Positions 17,557 to 26,587 of a DNA stretch of 64,000 bases are shown here, in pieces. Source of the DNA: Nocardioides sp. QY071 (lineage in GTDB: Bacteria; Actinomycetota; Actinomycetes; Propionibacteriales; Nocardioidaceae). Each line of letters opens with the position of its first letter. The stretch's first letter is position 1. The stretch spans positions 2,604,001 to 2,668,000 of the forward strand of contig NZ_CP124681.1 in NCBI RefSeq assembly GCF_029961765.1, read 5' to 3'. The notes under the pieces are model-generated. The model was not told where the DNA came from. It worked only from the letters and a program-made list of their open reading frames with translations, and did no database searches. The position numbers were made by a program, and so were the translations under genes.

Positions 17557-20384
17557 CCTGCGCTCGTCGCGAGTGCCTGGAGTCGGAACGTGACGTCCGG
17601 TGTGGCCCGGTAGTTGAGGTGCGTCTCGACGGCGATCTCGTTCGCGCCGGGCCGCAGGAGCGCCAACGGTACCTCCACCACCAGCGGGTCGGCCTGCGCC
17701 GCCGCGTCGCGGATCGCGGCGCTGGCGTAGGTGGTCGAGGTCAGCGGTCCGGCGGGCAGCCCCTTGCGGGCGACCTCGACCCCGTTGACGTAGACGGCCG
17801 CGCCGTCGTTGGCTAGCACGATCAGCTTGAGCGAGGACAGCTGTGCGGGCTCGGCCACCTCGACGGTACGCCGGAAGTAGGCCGTCAGCGGGCGGTCCTT
17901 GGTGGTGGGGAAGGTGTCGATCGGGGTGGCGATCGAGGCGGTGCCCCAGCCCAGCACGGCCGAGCCCGTGGGCCATGCGCTGTCGTCGTAGGCCGGCTGC
18001 GCCCAGGTGTCGGCCGGAGGGGTGCTCTGGTACCACCAGGACCAGGTCGCATCGGTCGCGACGAGCTCGCTCACCCGGGCCACCGTGAGGACGGGTGTGC
18101 TGGCCGAGACGTTGCCGGCCGCGTCGGCAGCGCGGACGAAGTAGCGTGCGGTGCCGTCGAAGGGCACCGTGATGCTGGTGGCGGTCGTGGTGGCGACCGG
18201 CCGGTCGCCGCGCAGCACCTGGTAGCGCACCTTCCCGGCGTCGCTGCTGGCGTTCCAGCCGAGGGTCACCGCGCCGCTGGTCTGGTTGACGACCCGGAGG
18301 TCGCCGGGCCGCGACGGCGCGCTGACGTCGCGCGGACTGAACCGGGCGAACCCGCCGGACGGGTCCTTCGCGCTGCGCGCGGAGGAGGCGGTGACGATGT
18401 CGCCGCCCATCCAGACCCGGCCGTTGGTGTCGGTCGTGATCGCCCAGATGCCGCTGCCGAGGCGGGACTTGAAGGTCGGCGTGAAGCCGGGGATCCGCTC
18501 GCCGGTGCTGGCGTCGAAGGCGCCGGCCCAGTGGATGGCGTCGGCCTGGCTCCAGGGGGTGGAGTCGAGCGGCCAGGTGACGGCGTCGGTGTAGGTGTTG
18601 GCGTTGCAGTGGCACCCGGCGTACATGACGTCCCCGTCGCGGGCGAGGGCCTGGAGGTCGCCGTGCGGGTCGAAGATCGTGGTCCGCTTGCGGGCGAAGG
18701 TGGCCGGCGAGAAGCCGAACATGCTGTGCTCCGAGCCGCCGACCCACACCTGGCCGGGGCCGGTCGCCACGGTGCGCTGGTAGTCGTTGGTGTTGCTCCA
18801 GGTCGGGTTCCACGCGGGCGTGGCCAGCGCGCCGTCGCCGGCCATCATCACGGCGGCCGCCCGCTTCGCGGCGACCGCGCCCCGTGCCTGGGAGAAGAAG
18901 CCGACCGCGTAGACCTGCGCGTCGTCGTCCGAGCCCGCGACGCTGGCGACGGTGCCGTTCAGCTCCGGGTTCCAGCCCGACCACGCCGAGCCGTCGGAGA
19001 CCCGCACCCGGGCCAGGTTGCGCATGTAGCTCCAGCCGGACTGGGCGGCGTTCTTCACGTGGGTGAAGCTGCCGCCGATCACCAGGTCGTCGCCGACCAC
19101 GGCGAGGGACCGCACGGAGGTGACGCCACCGGTGATGCGGTTCTCGATCTGGGTCGAGAAGCCGGTCGAGGTGGCCCCGGTCCGGGGGTCGAGCGCGACG
19201 ATGGCCGATGCGGACTGCCCGTTGACCTGGCTGAACAGGCCGCCGGCCACGATCCGGCCGTCGGGCAGGGTTGCCAGGGTGCGGACCTGTTGGTCGAAGG
19301 TCGGGCGGAACGACGAGATCCAGGCGCCGGTGGCGACGTCGAAGGCCGCGAGGTAGGGCTGCTCCCACTGGCTGCCGTCGTCGGAGGTCACGTAGCGGAA
19401 GTTGCCGGCGACGAACATCCGGTCGCCTGACTGGGTGAAGGCCTGGACCTCGACGTCGCCCTCGGCGGAGGGGGTGGACGCCGTTCCGGTGACGCCCCAG
19501 GTCAGGGAGTCCGCGAGCGACGAGGCCTGCGCGCGCTGCTCGAGGGTCGTCGTACCGCCGTCGGGGATCGCGGTGAAGCCGGTCGAGGTGACCCGCGGCC
19601 GCAGGTAGACCTGGGTCACCGGCAGCGCGCTGCCACCGTTGGTGGGGGAGTAGAGGTACGACGAGTCCGAGCTGGATCCGATCGCCTTGGTGCCGTAGCT
19701 GAAGCCGTAGCTCCAGCCGGTCACCTCGCGGCTGCGGGTGTCGACCCACTTCCAGGTGCTGTCGGAGCCGAAGGACGTCGTGATGCCGCCGGTCCTGGTC
19801 GTGCCGGCGATGGTGGACGACGACAGTGGGTGCCGGGCGTCGAAGGTCCAGACCCAGCGGTCGCGGCTGGCCAGCTTGAAGCGCGTCTCCTGCCAGCTCG
19901 AGCCGTCGGACTTGGCGGCGCGGCGCAGCCGGATGCCGTCGGCGAGGGCATCGACCCGGCCGCCGTCGAGCAGCTGGTCGATGGTCGCGCTGGACAGCTG
20001 GTGCGCGTCCGCGCCGCCTGCGTAGCCGGGGTCGAGCAGGCCGGTGTCGGCGTCGCGGCCGTCGTAGTCGGTCGTCCACCCGTTGCGGCCCTTGCCGACC
20101 AGCACCCAGCCGCCCCCGTCGGTCGTCTGGTCGCAGTAGACCTGGAGCGGCTCGGACATCGCAGGCGTCACCAGCCAATAGGCGCCGTTCGGCGCACTGG
20201 GCCGCTGCTGCTTGATCTCCCAGCAGGAGCCGGCCGCGGTCTCGGGCGCGGTGCCCAGCTGGGCCGCCGGGATCGTCTGGCTCGCGACGGCCGCGCGTGC
20301 CGGCGTCGGGGCGCCGAGGGTGACCAGGCCGGCCCCGAGAGCGAGGCTGCTGAGGAGCGCGACAGGGACGCGAAGGTTGGGCAA
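17553..20384 (-). CDS. Large secreted protein: fibrinogen-like, propeller-like, FnIII and C-terminal binding domains
   Basis: 943 residues from TTG 20384, with AGGA nine bases upstream; a GTG in the same frame about 15 codons earlier is an alternative. Signal peptide ~1-31 (ends PTPARAAVA). Residues ~54-270 resemble a fibrinogen C-terminal globular domain (CWEIKQQRPSAPNGAYW, VYCDQTTDGGGWVLVG). Next come repeats like VAGGLFSQVNGQSASAIVAL and VIGGSFTHV, typical of delta-60/propeller-type repeats, to ~650. A fibronectin III-like domain follows (PSRPGDLRVVNQTSGAVTLG), then a C-terminal beta-sandwich probably binding sugar. It probably binds the EPS or cell surface and is co-expressed with the GH16 enzyme. 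Confidence 0.82.
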   Translation of the reverse strand: MPNLRVPVALLSSLALGAGLVTLGAPTPARAAVASQTIPAAQLGTAPETAAGSCWEIKQQRPSAPNGAYWLVTPAMSEPLQVYCDQTTDGGGWVLVGKGRNGWTTDYDGRDADTGLLDPGYAGGADAHQLSSATIDQLLDGGRVDALADGIRLRRAAKSDGSSWQETRFKLASRDRWVWTFDARHPLSSSTIAGTTRTGGITTSFGSDSTWKWVDTRSREVTGWSYGFSYGTKAIGSSSDSSYLYSPTNGGSALPVTQVYLRPRVTSTGFTAIPDGGTTTLEQRAQASSLADSLTWGVTGTASTPSAEGDVEVQAFTQSGDRMFVAGNFRYVTSDDGSQWEQPYLAAFDVATGAWISSFRPTFDQQVRTLATLPDGRIVAGGLFSQVNGQSASAIVALDPRTGATSTGFSTQIENRITGGVTSVRSLAVVGDDLVIGGSFTHVKNAAQSGWSYMRNLARVRVSDGSAWSGWNPELNGTVASVAGSDDDAQVYAVGFFSQARGAVAAKRAAAVMMAGDGALATPAWNPTWSNTNDYQRTVATGPGQVWVGGSEHSMFGFSPATFARKRTTIFDPHGDLQALARDGDVMYAGCHCNANTYTDAVTWPLDSTPWSQADAIHWAGAFDASTGERIPGFTPTFKSRLGSGIWAITTDTNGRVWMGGDIVTASSARSAKDPSGGFARFSPRDVSAPSRPGDLRVVNQTSGAVTLGWNASSDAGKVRYQVLRGDRPVATTTATSITVPFDGTARYFVRAADAAGNVSASTPVLTVARVSELVATDATWSWWYQSTPPADTWAQPAYDDSAWPTGSAVLGWGTASIATPIDTFPTTKDRPLTAYFRRTVEVAEPAQLSSLKLIVLANDGAAVYVNGVEVARKGLPAGPLTSTTYASAAIRDAAAQADPLVVEVPLALLRPGANEIAVETHLNYRATPDVTFRLQALATSAG

Positions 20385-20499
20385 CGGGGGGATCCTGACG
20401 TGTCGGGCATGGGAAGGTGTGCCCCATGCGGGCACGAGTCTGGCCGGATCAGGCGCTCCGCGTCGTCCACAACGTTGTTGAAGAAGGAGCGGTGCGAGG

Positions 20500-21120
20500 G
20501 TGAGGCAGGTCACGTCCTGGGTGGGATGGGTGCTGGCGACCGCGGTCGTCGCCGCGGGCTGCTCGGGCGGGGACGAGCCGGACCAGAAGGAGCCGGCGTC
20601 GGGTGGCGCGGACGCGACGGCCACCGCGAGTGCGGGTGTGACCGGCACCGCGACCGGCACCCCCAGCGGCACGACCGCCGCCACGCCCGGCGCGCCCCAG
20701 GTCCAGCGCAAGGGCGTCCCGGCGGCCAGGGCGTCGGCCGCCACCGACGCGGTCGGCAAGGCGCTCACCTCGCTGAACGACGCCCTGGCCACGCCGGCCG
20801 AGGCGCCTTCCATCCTCGACGACGCCGTGGTCGGCGCGGCCCGGGAGGCGCTGCTGGCGCAGGCAGCGGAGTACGAGGAGAATGGCTGGGCGGTGACCGG
20901 CGAACCCACGATCCTGCGCACCGTCGTGCGGGGGAAGGGCTCCCGGGTCCGGGTCCGGGCCTGTGTCGACCAGTCCGCGGTCGTGGTCACCGACAGTGCC
21001 GGCAACCGGCTGCCGACCGGCACCGGGGCGCCCCGGACCTGGCTGATCTTCACCCTCGAGCAGGCGCCCTCGGGCTGGCAGGTCGTCGAGCAGACCTTCC
21101 CGGCGGACCCTGACTGCTGA
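20500..21120 (+). CDS. Putative lipoprotein of unknown function
   Basis: 206 residues from GTG 20500 (GGAG/GCGAGG upstream). A lipobox VVAAGC gives the lipidated cysteine at about residue 21, followed by a long Ser/Thr/Ala/Gly/Pro linker to residue ~65. The remaining ~140 residues look like a small alpha+beta domain of NTF2-like size (pattern ending in TLEQAPSGWQVVEQTF), common in actinobacterial lipoproteins. It is divergent from the fibrinogen-domain gene, 115 bases apart. No enzymatic motif is seen. Confidence 0.75.
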   Translation: MRQVTSWVGWVLATAVVAAGCSGGDEPDQKEPASGGADATATASAGVTGTATGTPSGTTAATPGAPQVQRKGVPAARASAATDAVGKALTSLNDALATPAEAPSILDDAVVGAAREALLAQAAEYEENGWAVTGEPTILRTVVRGKGSRVRVRACVDQSAVVVTDSAGNRLPTGTGAPRTWLIFTLEQAPSGWQVVEQTFPADPDC

Positions 21121-21131
21121 TCGCGCGCCGG

Positions 21132-22103
21132 TCAGGCCACGTCCGGCATGGCCGGGCGCAGGCCCGGCCGCGCCTGCTGGCCGCGCCGGCTCACGGTCAG
21201 CGCGGCCGCCTCGAGCAGGTGCTCGAACGACAGGTCCTCCAGTTGGGGGACCGCGACGACCAGACCGCGCTCCGCAAGTCCCTGGACCATCCGGACCTGG
21301 TGGTCGTCGACGTGCTCACCGTGAGCGGCACGCCGCGGCAGCACCACGGGGACCTTGCCCGCGGTGAGTGCGGTGAGGATCGACCCCGCCCCGCCGTGGG
21401 TGATCACGACGTCCGCCGTGCTCATCGCGGAGGACATCTCCCTGCCCGTCAGCCAGCGGTTGCGGTCGGCGCCGTCGCTGCCGACGGTGTCGCCGACCTG
21501 CCAGGTGACGTCCACTCCCGCGGGGACCGTGCCGAGGACCGCGTCGACCGCCCGCGGGAACGGGAAGTGCTCACTGCCGAGGGCGACCATGACCCGGCGG
21601 ACCTGGGCATCGTCCGGGTCGGAGACGACCTCGAAGGTGCTGAACGTGTCGAGGCCGTGCTCCCAGGGTTCGGGCCAGCCCGGCTGCGGGGCGAGCAGCC
21701 GGGTCCGCGGCAGCAGCGCGGCCAGCCGGCCGGTGACCGACGGGCTGTCCAGCCTGGCCACCGACTCGACGTACAGGATCGGGGTGCGCAGCAGCGCGGC
21801 CGCGACCAGGTGCGGCGTCGCCTGCGCCGCACCCGTCGACACGACGAGTCGCGGGCGCAGCCGCCGGTGCAGCCGTACGGCGAAGCGCAGGTTGCGCAGC
21901 GCCTTGCGGTACTCACCGGACTGCACCAGCGGTGACCAGGTCACGCTCTCGCGGGCCAGCCGGTCATCGGTCTGGATGTGTCGCGGCACCACCCAGTGCC
22001 GCTCGTGGCGCGGGATCTCGAGGGCCTCGACGACCAGCTCCAGCTCGTTGAAGTGACCGCCGACCGACGACGTCAGCAGGACGGGGTCGGGTGCGGTGGC
22101 CAT
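21132..22103 (-). CDS. Alg14-Alg13-like (GT28-type) glycosyltransferase in one chain
   Basis: 323 residues, ATG 22103. The N-terminal half starts LLTSSVGGHFNELELVVEAL, the Alg14/EpsE-like GGH motif; the C-terminal half carries VVITHGGAGSILTALTAGKVPVVLPR, the UDP-sugar-binding GG region of GT28/Alg13. In yeast and many streptococci the two halves are separate proteins; here they are fused. It should add a second sugar to the undecaprenyl-linked first sugar. An earlier TTG (22115) was rejected because the Shine-Dalgarno would abut it. It is transcribed opposite to the kinase/regulator operon. Confidence 0.82.
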   Translation of the reverse strand: MATAPDPVLLTSSVGGHFNELELVVEALEIPRHERHWVVPRHIQTDDRLARESVTWSPLVQSGEYRKALRNLRFAVRLHRRLRPRLVVSTGAAQATPHLVAAALLRTPILYVESVARLDSPSVTGRLAALLPRTRLLAPQPGWPEPWEHGLDTFSTFEVVSDPDDAQVRRVMVALGSEHFPFPRAVDAVLGTVPAGVDVTWQVGDTVGSDGADRNRWLTGREMSSAMSTADVVITHGGAGSILTALTAGKVPVVLPRRAAHGEHVDDHQVRMVQGLAERGLVVAVPQLEDLSFEHLLEAAALTVSRRGQQARPGLRPAMPDVA

Positions 22104-22177
22104 GGGCCGACGCAACCTCAGCGCGTCGCCCGGGTGGTGGCCGATCGGAAAGCTTCAACAATCTTGGCCAAAGCGAT

Positions 22178-22206
22178 GGATCACGCACGGCCCATTCCTG
22201 CACTGG
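22178..22206 (+). promoter_or_regulatory. EPS bipartite element upstream of the histidine kinase operon
   Basis: GGATCA (22178-22183), 17 bases, CACTGG (22201-22206), followed by AGAGG. The kinase ATG is 59 bases downstream. A GGAAAGCTTC box lies 21 bases upstream of the first hexamer (22147-22156), a longer gap than in the other copies. Presence here would allow the regulator pair to control itself. Confidence 0.65.
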
Positions 22207-22265
22207 AGAGGGGAGCACCGGGTCTCCGGAGCTCCGGTGAGACCGCTCGACAGTGAGGACGCCCG

Positions 22266-22952
22266 ATGACGACACTCCAGGCCAGGCCGCGGCCGGCTCA
22301 GCACCCGAGGTCCGCCCGTCGTCCCGCCGACATCTCCGCCGAGGCGCAGGTACGCCGCTACCAGGCCCAGCTGCACGAGATCAACGCGACCGTCGCCGGC
22401 CTCGCCTCGGCCGCCGAGCTGCTGTCCGTGCTGCCCCCCGGCGAGCGTGGCCGCTTCGAGGCGATGATGCTCAGCGAGCTGCGCCGCCTCCAGCGGGTCG
22501 TCGTCGGCGCGCCCGAAACCACCTGGGGCGTCGTCACCGTCGACGACGTCGTGGCGCCTCTCGTCGCCGCCCACATCGCACGCGGGAGCCGGGTCGGCTG
22601 GCAGGGTTCGGGCCTGCACGCGCTCGGCTGCGCCGACGTGGTGAGCGAGGCGGTCAACGTGCTCCTCGACAACGCCGCCCGGCACGGCGCGGGCGACGAC
22701 ATCCGGGTCGAGGCCCATCGGTACGCCGCCCGGGTCGAGGTCCGCGTCACCGACGGCGGCGCCGGGATCCCCGCCGACCTGCGGCCCGAGGTCTTCGGCT
22801 GGGGACGCCAGCGGACCGGCTCGGCCGGGCAGGGCATCGGCCTGGCCGTGGCGCGCGGCCGGCTGCGCGAGTGGAACGCCGACCTCCGGCTCGAGGACGC
22901 CGTCCGCACCACGTTCGTCATCGACCTGCCGGCGCCGGGGGACGCCCGGTGA
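22266..22952 (+). CDS. Soluble sensor histidine kinase
   Basis: 228 residues and no membrane segment. An H-box-like QLHEINATVAGL holds the probable phospho-acceptor His37. The ATPase domain shows an N-box (EAVNVLLDNAARHG, ~140), a G1 box (DGGAGIP) and a G2 box (GQGIGLAVAR). With no sensor domain of its own, it must take its signal from a partner or the cytoplasm. GTGA at 22949-22952 couples it to the response regulator. Its operon carries the EPS bipartite element, so it may regulate the locus. Confidence 0.85.
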   Translation: MTTLQARPRPAQHPRSARRPADISAEAQVRRYQAQLHEINATVAGLASAAELLSVLPPGERGRFEAMMLSELRRLQRVVVGAPETTWGVVTVDDVVAPLVAAHIARGSRVGWQGSGLHALGCADVVSEAVNVLLDNAARHGAGDDIRVEAHRYAARVEVRVTDGGAGIPADLRPEVFGWGRQRTGSAGQGIGLAVARGRLREWNADLRLEDAVRTTFVIDLPAPGDAR

Positions 22953-23629
22953 GCACGGTCGAGCGCCGGGTCGCGATCCTCGACGACCACGAGCTGCTGG
23001 CCGAGTCCCTGGAGATCGCCCTGTCCGTGCACGGCTACGACGTACGGCGGGTTCCGGTACCCGTCGACGGCGGCGCACCTCGCAGCCTCGTCGACGCCCT
23101 GGTGCGGCTGCGCCCACGGGTCCTGCTCCTCGACCTCGACCTCGGCGCCTTCGGTGACGGGACCACGCTGATCGCGCCGCTGCAGCGCGCGGGAGTGCGG
23201 GTCGTCGTCCTCACCGGCGCGACCGACAGAGCGCGTTGGGGGCGCGCGCTCTCCGAGGGCGCGCACACCGTGCTGTCCAAGGCGAGCGCGCTGATCGAGG
23301 TCATCTCGACCGTGCGGCGCGTCGACGACGGCCACGCCGTCCTCGGCCCGGAGGAGCGCGCCGAGCTCGTCGCGGCGTGGCGCGGCCGGGTGGCGGAGCG
23401 CGGCGCCGACGACCTCCGGCTCGCCCGGCTCAGCCCCCGGGAGGCCCGGGTCCTGGGCCTGCTGATGACGGGCATGCACGTGCGCGACATCGCGGTCGAC
23501 CGGGTGGTCTCCGAGGCCACCATCCGCTCCCAGGTGCACGCGATCCTCACCAAGCTCGACGTGTCCTCGCAGCTGGCCGCCGTCTCCCTCGCCCACCGCA
23601 GCAACTGGCAGCCACCGGCGTACGCCTAG
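22949..23629 (+). CDS. NarL/LuxR-type response regulator
   Basis: 226 residues. Receiver domain with acidic LDDHE near the N-terminus, phospho-acceptor Asp62 in LLLDLDLG and Lys111 in VLSKAS. The C-terminal LuxR helix-turn-helix is LSPREARVLGLLMTGMHVRD onwards, ending SQLAAVSLAHR. It should bind DNA when phosphorylated by the kinase encoded just upstream. It is a natural candidate to act at the GGATCA-N17-CACTGG elements, but nothing in the sequence proves this. Confidence 0.9.
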   Translation: MSTVERRVAILDDHELLAESLEIALSVHGYDVRRVPVPVDGGAPRSLVDALVRLRPRVLLLDLDLGAFGDGTTLIAPLQRAGVRVVVLTGATDRARWGRALSEGAHTVLSKASALIEVISTVRRVDDGHAVLGPEERAELVAAWRGRVAERGADDLRLARLSPREARVLGLLMTGMHVRDIAVDRVVSEATIRSQVHAILTKLDVSSQLAAVSLAHRSNWQPPAYA

Positions 23630-23651
23630 GCGGCAGGACCAGAGCCCGTCC

Positions 23652-23700
23652 GAGATTTCTGCGCAGCCCGTGGATCAACCCGCACCACCGCCCGCACTGG
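23652..23700 (+). promoter_or_regulatory. EPS bipartite element upstream of the coiled-coil/copolymerase operon
   Basis: GAGATTTCT (23652-23660), 11 bases, GGATCA (23672-23677), 17 bases, CACTGG (23695-23700), then AGAGG. The first downstream gene starts at TTG 23778, 77 bases later. It lies 42 bases after the response regulator stop. Confidence 0.65.
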
Positions 23701-23777
23701 AGAGGAGTCAGGTCGTCCGGCCCCACATCCCGTCCGACCTGACACCCCGATCCCTGACCGACACAGGAGCAACTCCG

Positions 23778-24158
23778 TTGGCCGACCCGACCGATGACGC
23801 CGCCGCCGAGCCGAGCTGGCCGTCGTTCATCCCGCACCGCGAGATCGACGGGCTGCTCGAGCGCGTCGAGAACGCCGCCAGCCTGGAGCCCGCCGAGGCC
23901 GCACGCCTGCTGCGCATGATCTCCAAGGAGGCGCAACGGCTGCGGGCGATGGCGCTGCGGATGACGACGGAGAAGCTCGCGGAGGCCGACCGGGAGGCCA
24001 GCGGGATCCTCAGCGAGGCGCTGACCCACGCGGACTCCATGCGCAGCATCGGCCTCGCGACGCTCAACTCCCGGCTCGACGAGGCGGACCGGCTGATGGC
24101 CACGGTCCGCGAGGCCTTCCGCCTGGAGCTGCGGGCCGCCGACCTTCGCGACGCCTGA
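23778..24158 (+). CDS. Small coiled-coil protein, paralogue of 26588-26923
   Basis: 126 residues from TTG 23778, with AGGAG eight bases upstream; the earlier GTG at 23670 would start before the regulatory element and is rejected. The protein is almost wholly helical and rich in Glu, Ala and Arg (IDGLLERVENAASLEPAEA, then TTEKLAEADREASGILSEAL). It aligns over its length with the protein encoded at 26588, with shared IDG-L, TTE-L and EAD/READ positions. No catalytic motif. By context, a cytoplasmic scaffold for the copolymerase machinery; this is inference. Confidence 0.75.
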   Translation: MADPTDDAAAEPSWPSFIPHREIDGLLERVENAASLEPAEAARLLRMISKEAQRLRAMALRMTTEKLAEADREASGILSEALTHADSMRSIGLATLNSRLDEADRLMATVREAFRLELRAADLRDA

Positions 24159-24201
24159 CCCCGACGACACCCACGACGACCCCGTTCCCTGGAGGAATCC
24201 G

Positions 24202-25152
24202 ATGTTCAACCGCCAGCGCAACCAGAGCGGACAGCAGTCCGCGATCGCCTCGGCCTTCGACGACGTCCTCGCCGAGCTCGGCTCCAAGGCCGCCGACGCG
24301 CCCGCCGGGACCGAGGAGGGCGAGGCGCCCGAGGCAGCCACCGGTGCCGCCGCGGCCGAGCCGGGCGAGCCGGCCGAGCCGGCCGTACCGAACGGAGCAG
24401 CCCCCGCACCGTCGGTGACCGACCGGATCACCGAGCACGCCGAGACCCTGCGTGCCACCCGCGACGCACAGCACAAGGCCGAGGAGATGCTCGCCTTGGC
24501 CGCCACCGCCCGCAGCGAGGCCACCGACCAGGCCGAGCAGATCGTGCTCGAGGCCAAGTCGGCCGCCGAGCAGGTCCGCGCGGACGCCGACGAGGAGGCC
24601 GAGCGCACCCGTCGCGAGGCGGTCGAGTGGGTCAAGGAGCAGCGGGACCGGGTCGAGAGCGCCACCGCGCTGCTCACCCGCAACGCCGAGCGCGACGCCG
24701 AGAACATCCGGACCGAGGCGATGCGCTCGGCCATGATCGAGGCCGAGCAGACCGCACGCCTCTACGTCGGCGAGGCCGCCGCCCGCGGGGCCCGCGACGC
24801 GGAGGAGATCCGCGGGACCGCGCGCGAGGTGCTGCACCGCGCCGCCGAGCTCGGGGCCGACCTGCAGACCTCGCTCGGCGAGCTGGTGCAGGTGCTCCAG
24901 CTGGCCACGGGCGCCGTCAGCGACCAGCTCAGCGCGATCGACCAGCTCCTCGACGAGGTGCGCCGCGACTCCGCGGCCGCCCCGGCGCCGGAGCCCCAGG
25001 ACGCACCGAGCGACGAGTCGGGCGAGAGCACCGACACCGACGAGACGCCGGAGGACGCCGGGACGCCGGAGAAGGACGAGAAGGACGACCGGTCCGACGC
25101 CGGCGACGGCTCCCGCAAGCTCGGCGCGCTGTTCCGCGACCAGGCGAACTGA
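24202..25152 (+). CDS. Coiled-coil protein of EPS operon (DivIVA-like character)
   Basis: 316 residues, ATG 24202 with GGAGG seven bases upstream. A low-complexity Ala/Glu/Pro segment (~30-75) leads to a long coiled coil (~80-250) with heptads such as AEEMLALAATARSEATDQAE, then an acidic Asp/Glu/Ser/Thr tail and a basic end. No enzymatic motif or membrane segment. Length and composition recall DivIVA- or Wag31-type polar scaffolds, but no DivIVA N-terminal signature is present. It is encoded immediately before the copolymerase, suggesting a scaffold for its placement. Confidence 0.72.
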   Translation: MFNRQRNQSGQQSAIASAFDDVLAELGSKAADAPAGTEEGEAPEAATGAAAAEPGEPAEPAVPNGAAPAPSVTDRITEHAETLRATRDAQHKAEEMLALAATARSEATDQAEQIVLEAKSAAEQVRADADEEAERTRREAVEWVKEQRDRVESATALLTRNAERDAENIRTEAMRSAMIEAEQTARLYVGEAAARGARDAEEIRGTAREVLHRAAELGADLQTSLGELVQVLQLATGAVSDQLSAIDQLLDEVRRDSAAAPAPEPQDAPSDESGESTDTDETPEDAGTPEKDEKDDRSDAGDGSRKLGALFRDQAN

Positions 25153-25210
25153 CTCCTCGCCGCGCGCCTCCCCACCCCGCACGACCCGTACATCCAGTGA
25201 GGACCAGCAG

Positions 25211-26551
25211 ATGACCACCACACACCTTGACCCCACCGACCAGCCGTCGGTGTCGTCGGTGGCCCGAGGGGGCTTCCGGGCACTCGGCGCCCTGATCTGG
25301 CGCCGGCGCTGGGTCGTCCTGCTGGTGTTCGCGCTCGTGGTCAACGCGGTGGCGGCCGGTCTGGTGATCGCCCCGCGGGAGTACACCGCCTCGGCCCGGG
25401 TCGCCGCGACCCCGCCGGCGGGCGTGACCACCACCTCGCCGGCCAGCTACACCGACCTGCTGGGGACGGTGGCCGACGTCGCCCGGTCCCGCCCGCTCCT
25501 CGAGGACGTCGCGGCCAAGGTGCCGCACCGCTCGGTCGCACAGCTGCGTGACGAGGTCGAGGGCAAGGTCATCCCGGGCACCGTCATCATCCAGGTCTCG
25601 GTGCACGACACCGACCCCGACCGGGCCGCCGAGATCGCCAACCTCGTGGTCGCGGCCCTGCCGCTGCACGACCCCAGCAGCGGCTCCTTCGAGTTCAAGG
25701 TGACCGAGGACGCCGTCGCCCCGGACCGGTTCAGCTCGCCGAACGTCCCCGTGACCGCGCTCGCCGGCCTCCTGCTCTCGCTCCTGCTCGCCGTGCTCGC
25801 CGCCGCGGTCGTCGACCGACTGTTCCGCACGGTCGGCGACGCCGAGGAGATGGGGGAGATCACCCAGACCTCGGTGCTCGGCGTGATCCCGAAGCCCGAC
25901 GACCTCGACAGCGTCCCGGCGATCGAGCCCCGCGCCGACGAGTTCCAGGCACTGCGCGCCCTGCGGATCGCCATCGAGTTCGCCAGCGTCGAGGACCCGA
26001 GCCGCCTGCTCGTCGTGTCGTCCGCCAGCACCTCCGAGCCGGCCGCCGGCTGGCTCGAGGTCAACGTGGCCGCGGCCCTCGCCGACGTCGGACACCGGGT
26101 CCTGGTGATCAACGCCGACCGAGACGCCAAGGTCCACCCGGCCCTCGAGAACCCCGGCGAGCCGGGCCTGTACGACGTGCTCGCCGGCTCCTGCGACCTG
26201 CGCGACGTCGTCGTCGCGGGTCCCGCCCCGCGCATCGACGTGCTGCCGCTCGGCCAGGCGCACCTGGCCGCCCCGAGCCTGCTCGAGATGCGCTTCCGCG
26301 GCCTGCTCGACGACACCGAGGGCCTCTACGACGTCGTCATCGTCCACGCCGCCTCGGTCGCCAGCTCCGAGGACGCCCGGATCATGGCGATCCACGGCGC
26401 CATGGTGCTCACCGTGCCGTCCGGCCGCGTGCACCCGCGCTCGGTCCAGCGCGCCGCCGAGCACCTGCGCACCATCCGCCTGCGCGTCCTCGGCACCGTC
26501 CTCGTCGGTGCCCGGCCGGGACGCCGCAAGCGGCTGCCCCGCTCGTCCTGA
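25211..26551 (+). CDS. Wzz/BY-kinase-like copolymerase with degenerate nucleotide site
   Basis: 446 residues. TM1 (VVLLVFALVVNAVAAGLVI, ~35-53), a Wzz periplasmic-type domain, TM2 (~182-202), then a BY-kinase-like domain. The Walker A position reads SSASTSEPAAGWLE (270-283), lacking the GKS/T, and the Walker A' is VLVINAD where the family has LVDAD. The C-terminus ends in Arg/Lys and has no tyrosine cluster. So it should not bind ATP in the usual way or autophosphorylate on tyrosine. It probably regulates chain length and docks the coiled-coil proteins encoded on both sides. Confidence 0.85.
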   Translation: MTTTHLDPTDQPSVSSVARGGFRALGALIWRRRWVVLLVFALVVNAVAAGLVIAPREYTASARVAATPPAGVTTTSPASYTDLLGTVADVARSRPLLEDVAAKVPHRSVAQLRDEVEGKVIPGTVIIQVSVHDTDPDRAAEIANLVVAALPLHDPSSGSFEFKVTEDAVAPDRFSSPNVPVTALAGLLLSLLLAVLAAAVVDRLFRTVGDAEEMGEITQTSVLGVIPKPDDLDSVPAIEPRADEFQALRALRIAIEFASVEDPSRLLVVSSASTSEPAAGWLEVNVAAALADVGHRVLVINADRDAKVHPALENPGEPGLYDVLAGSCDLRDVVVAGPAPRIDVLPLGQAHLAAPSLLEMRFRGLLDDTEGLYDVVIVHAASVASSEDARIMAIHGAMVLTVPSGRVHPRSVQRAAEHLRTIRLRVLGTVLVGARPGRRKRLPRSS

Positions 26552-26587
26552 CGTCACGGACCGACCCCACCACAAGGAGTGGCATCG

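Noticed and set aside
20446-20474. GGATCA-N17-ACAACG upstream of the lipoprotein gene
   Set aside because: The first hexamer matches but the second shares almost nothing with CACTGG and there is no GAA..TTYCC box; a single hexamer is expected by chance.
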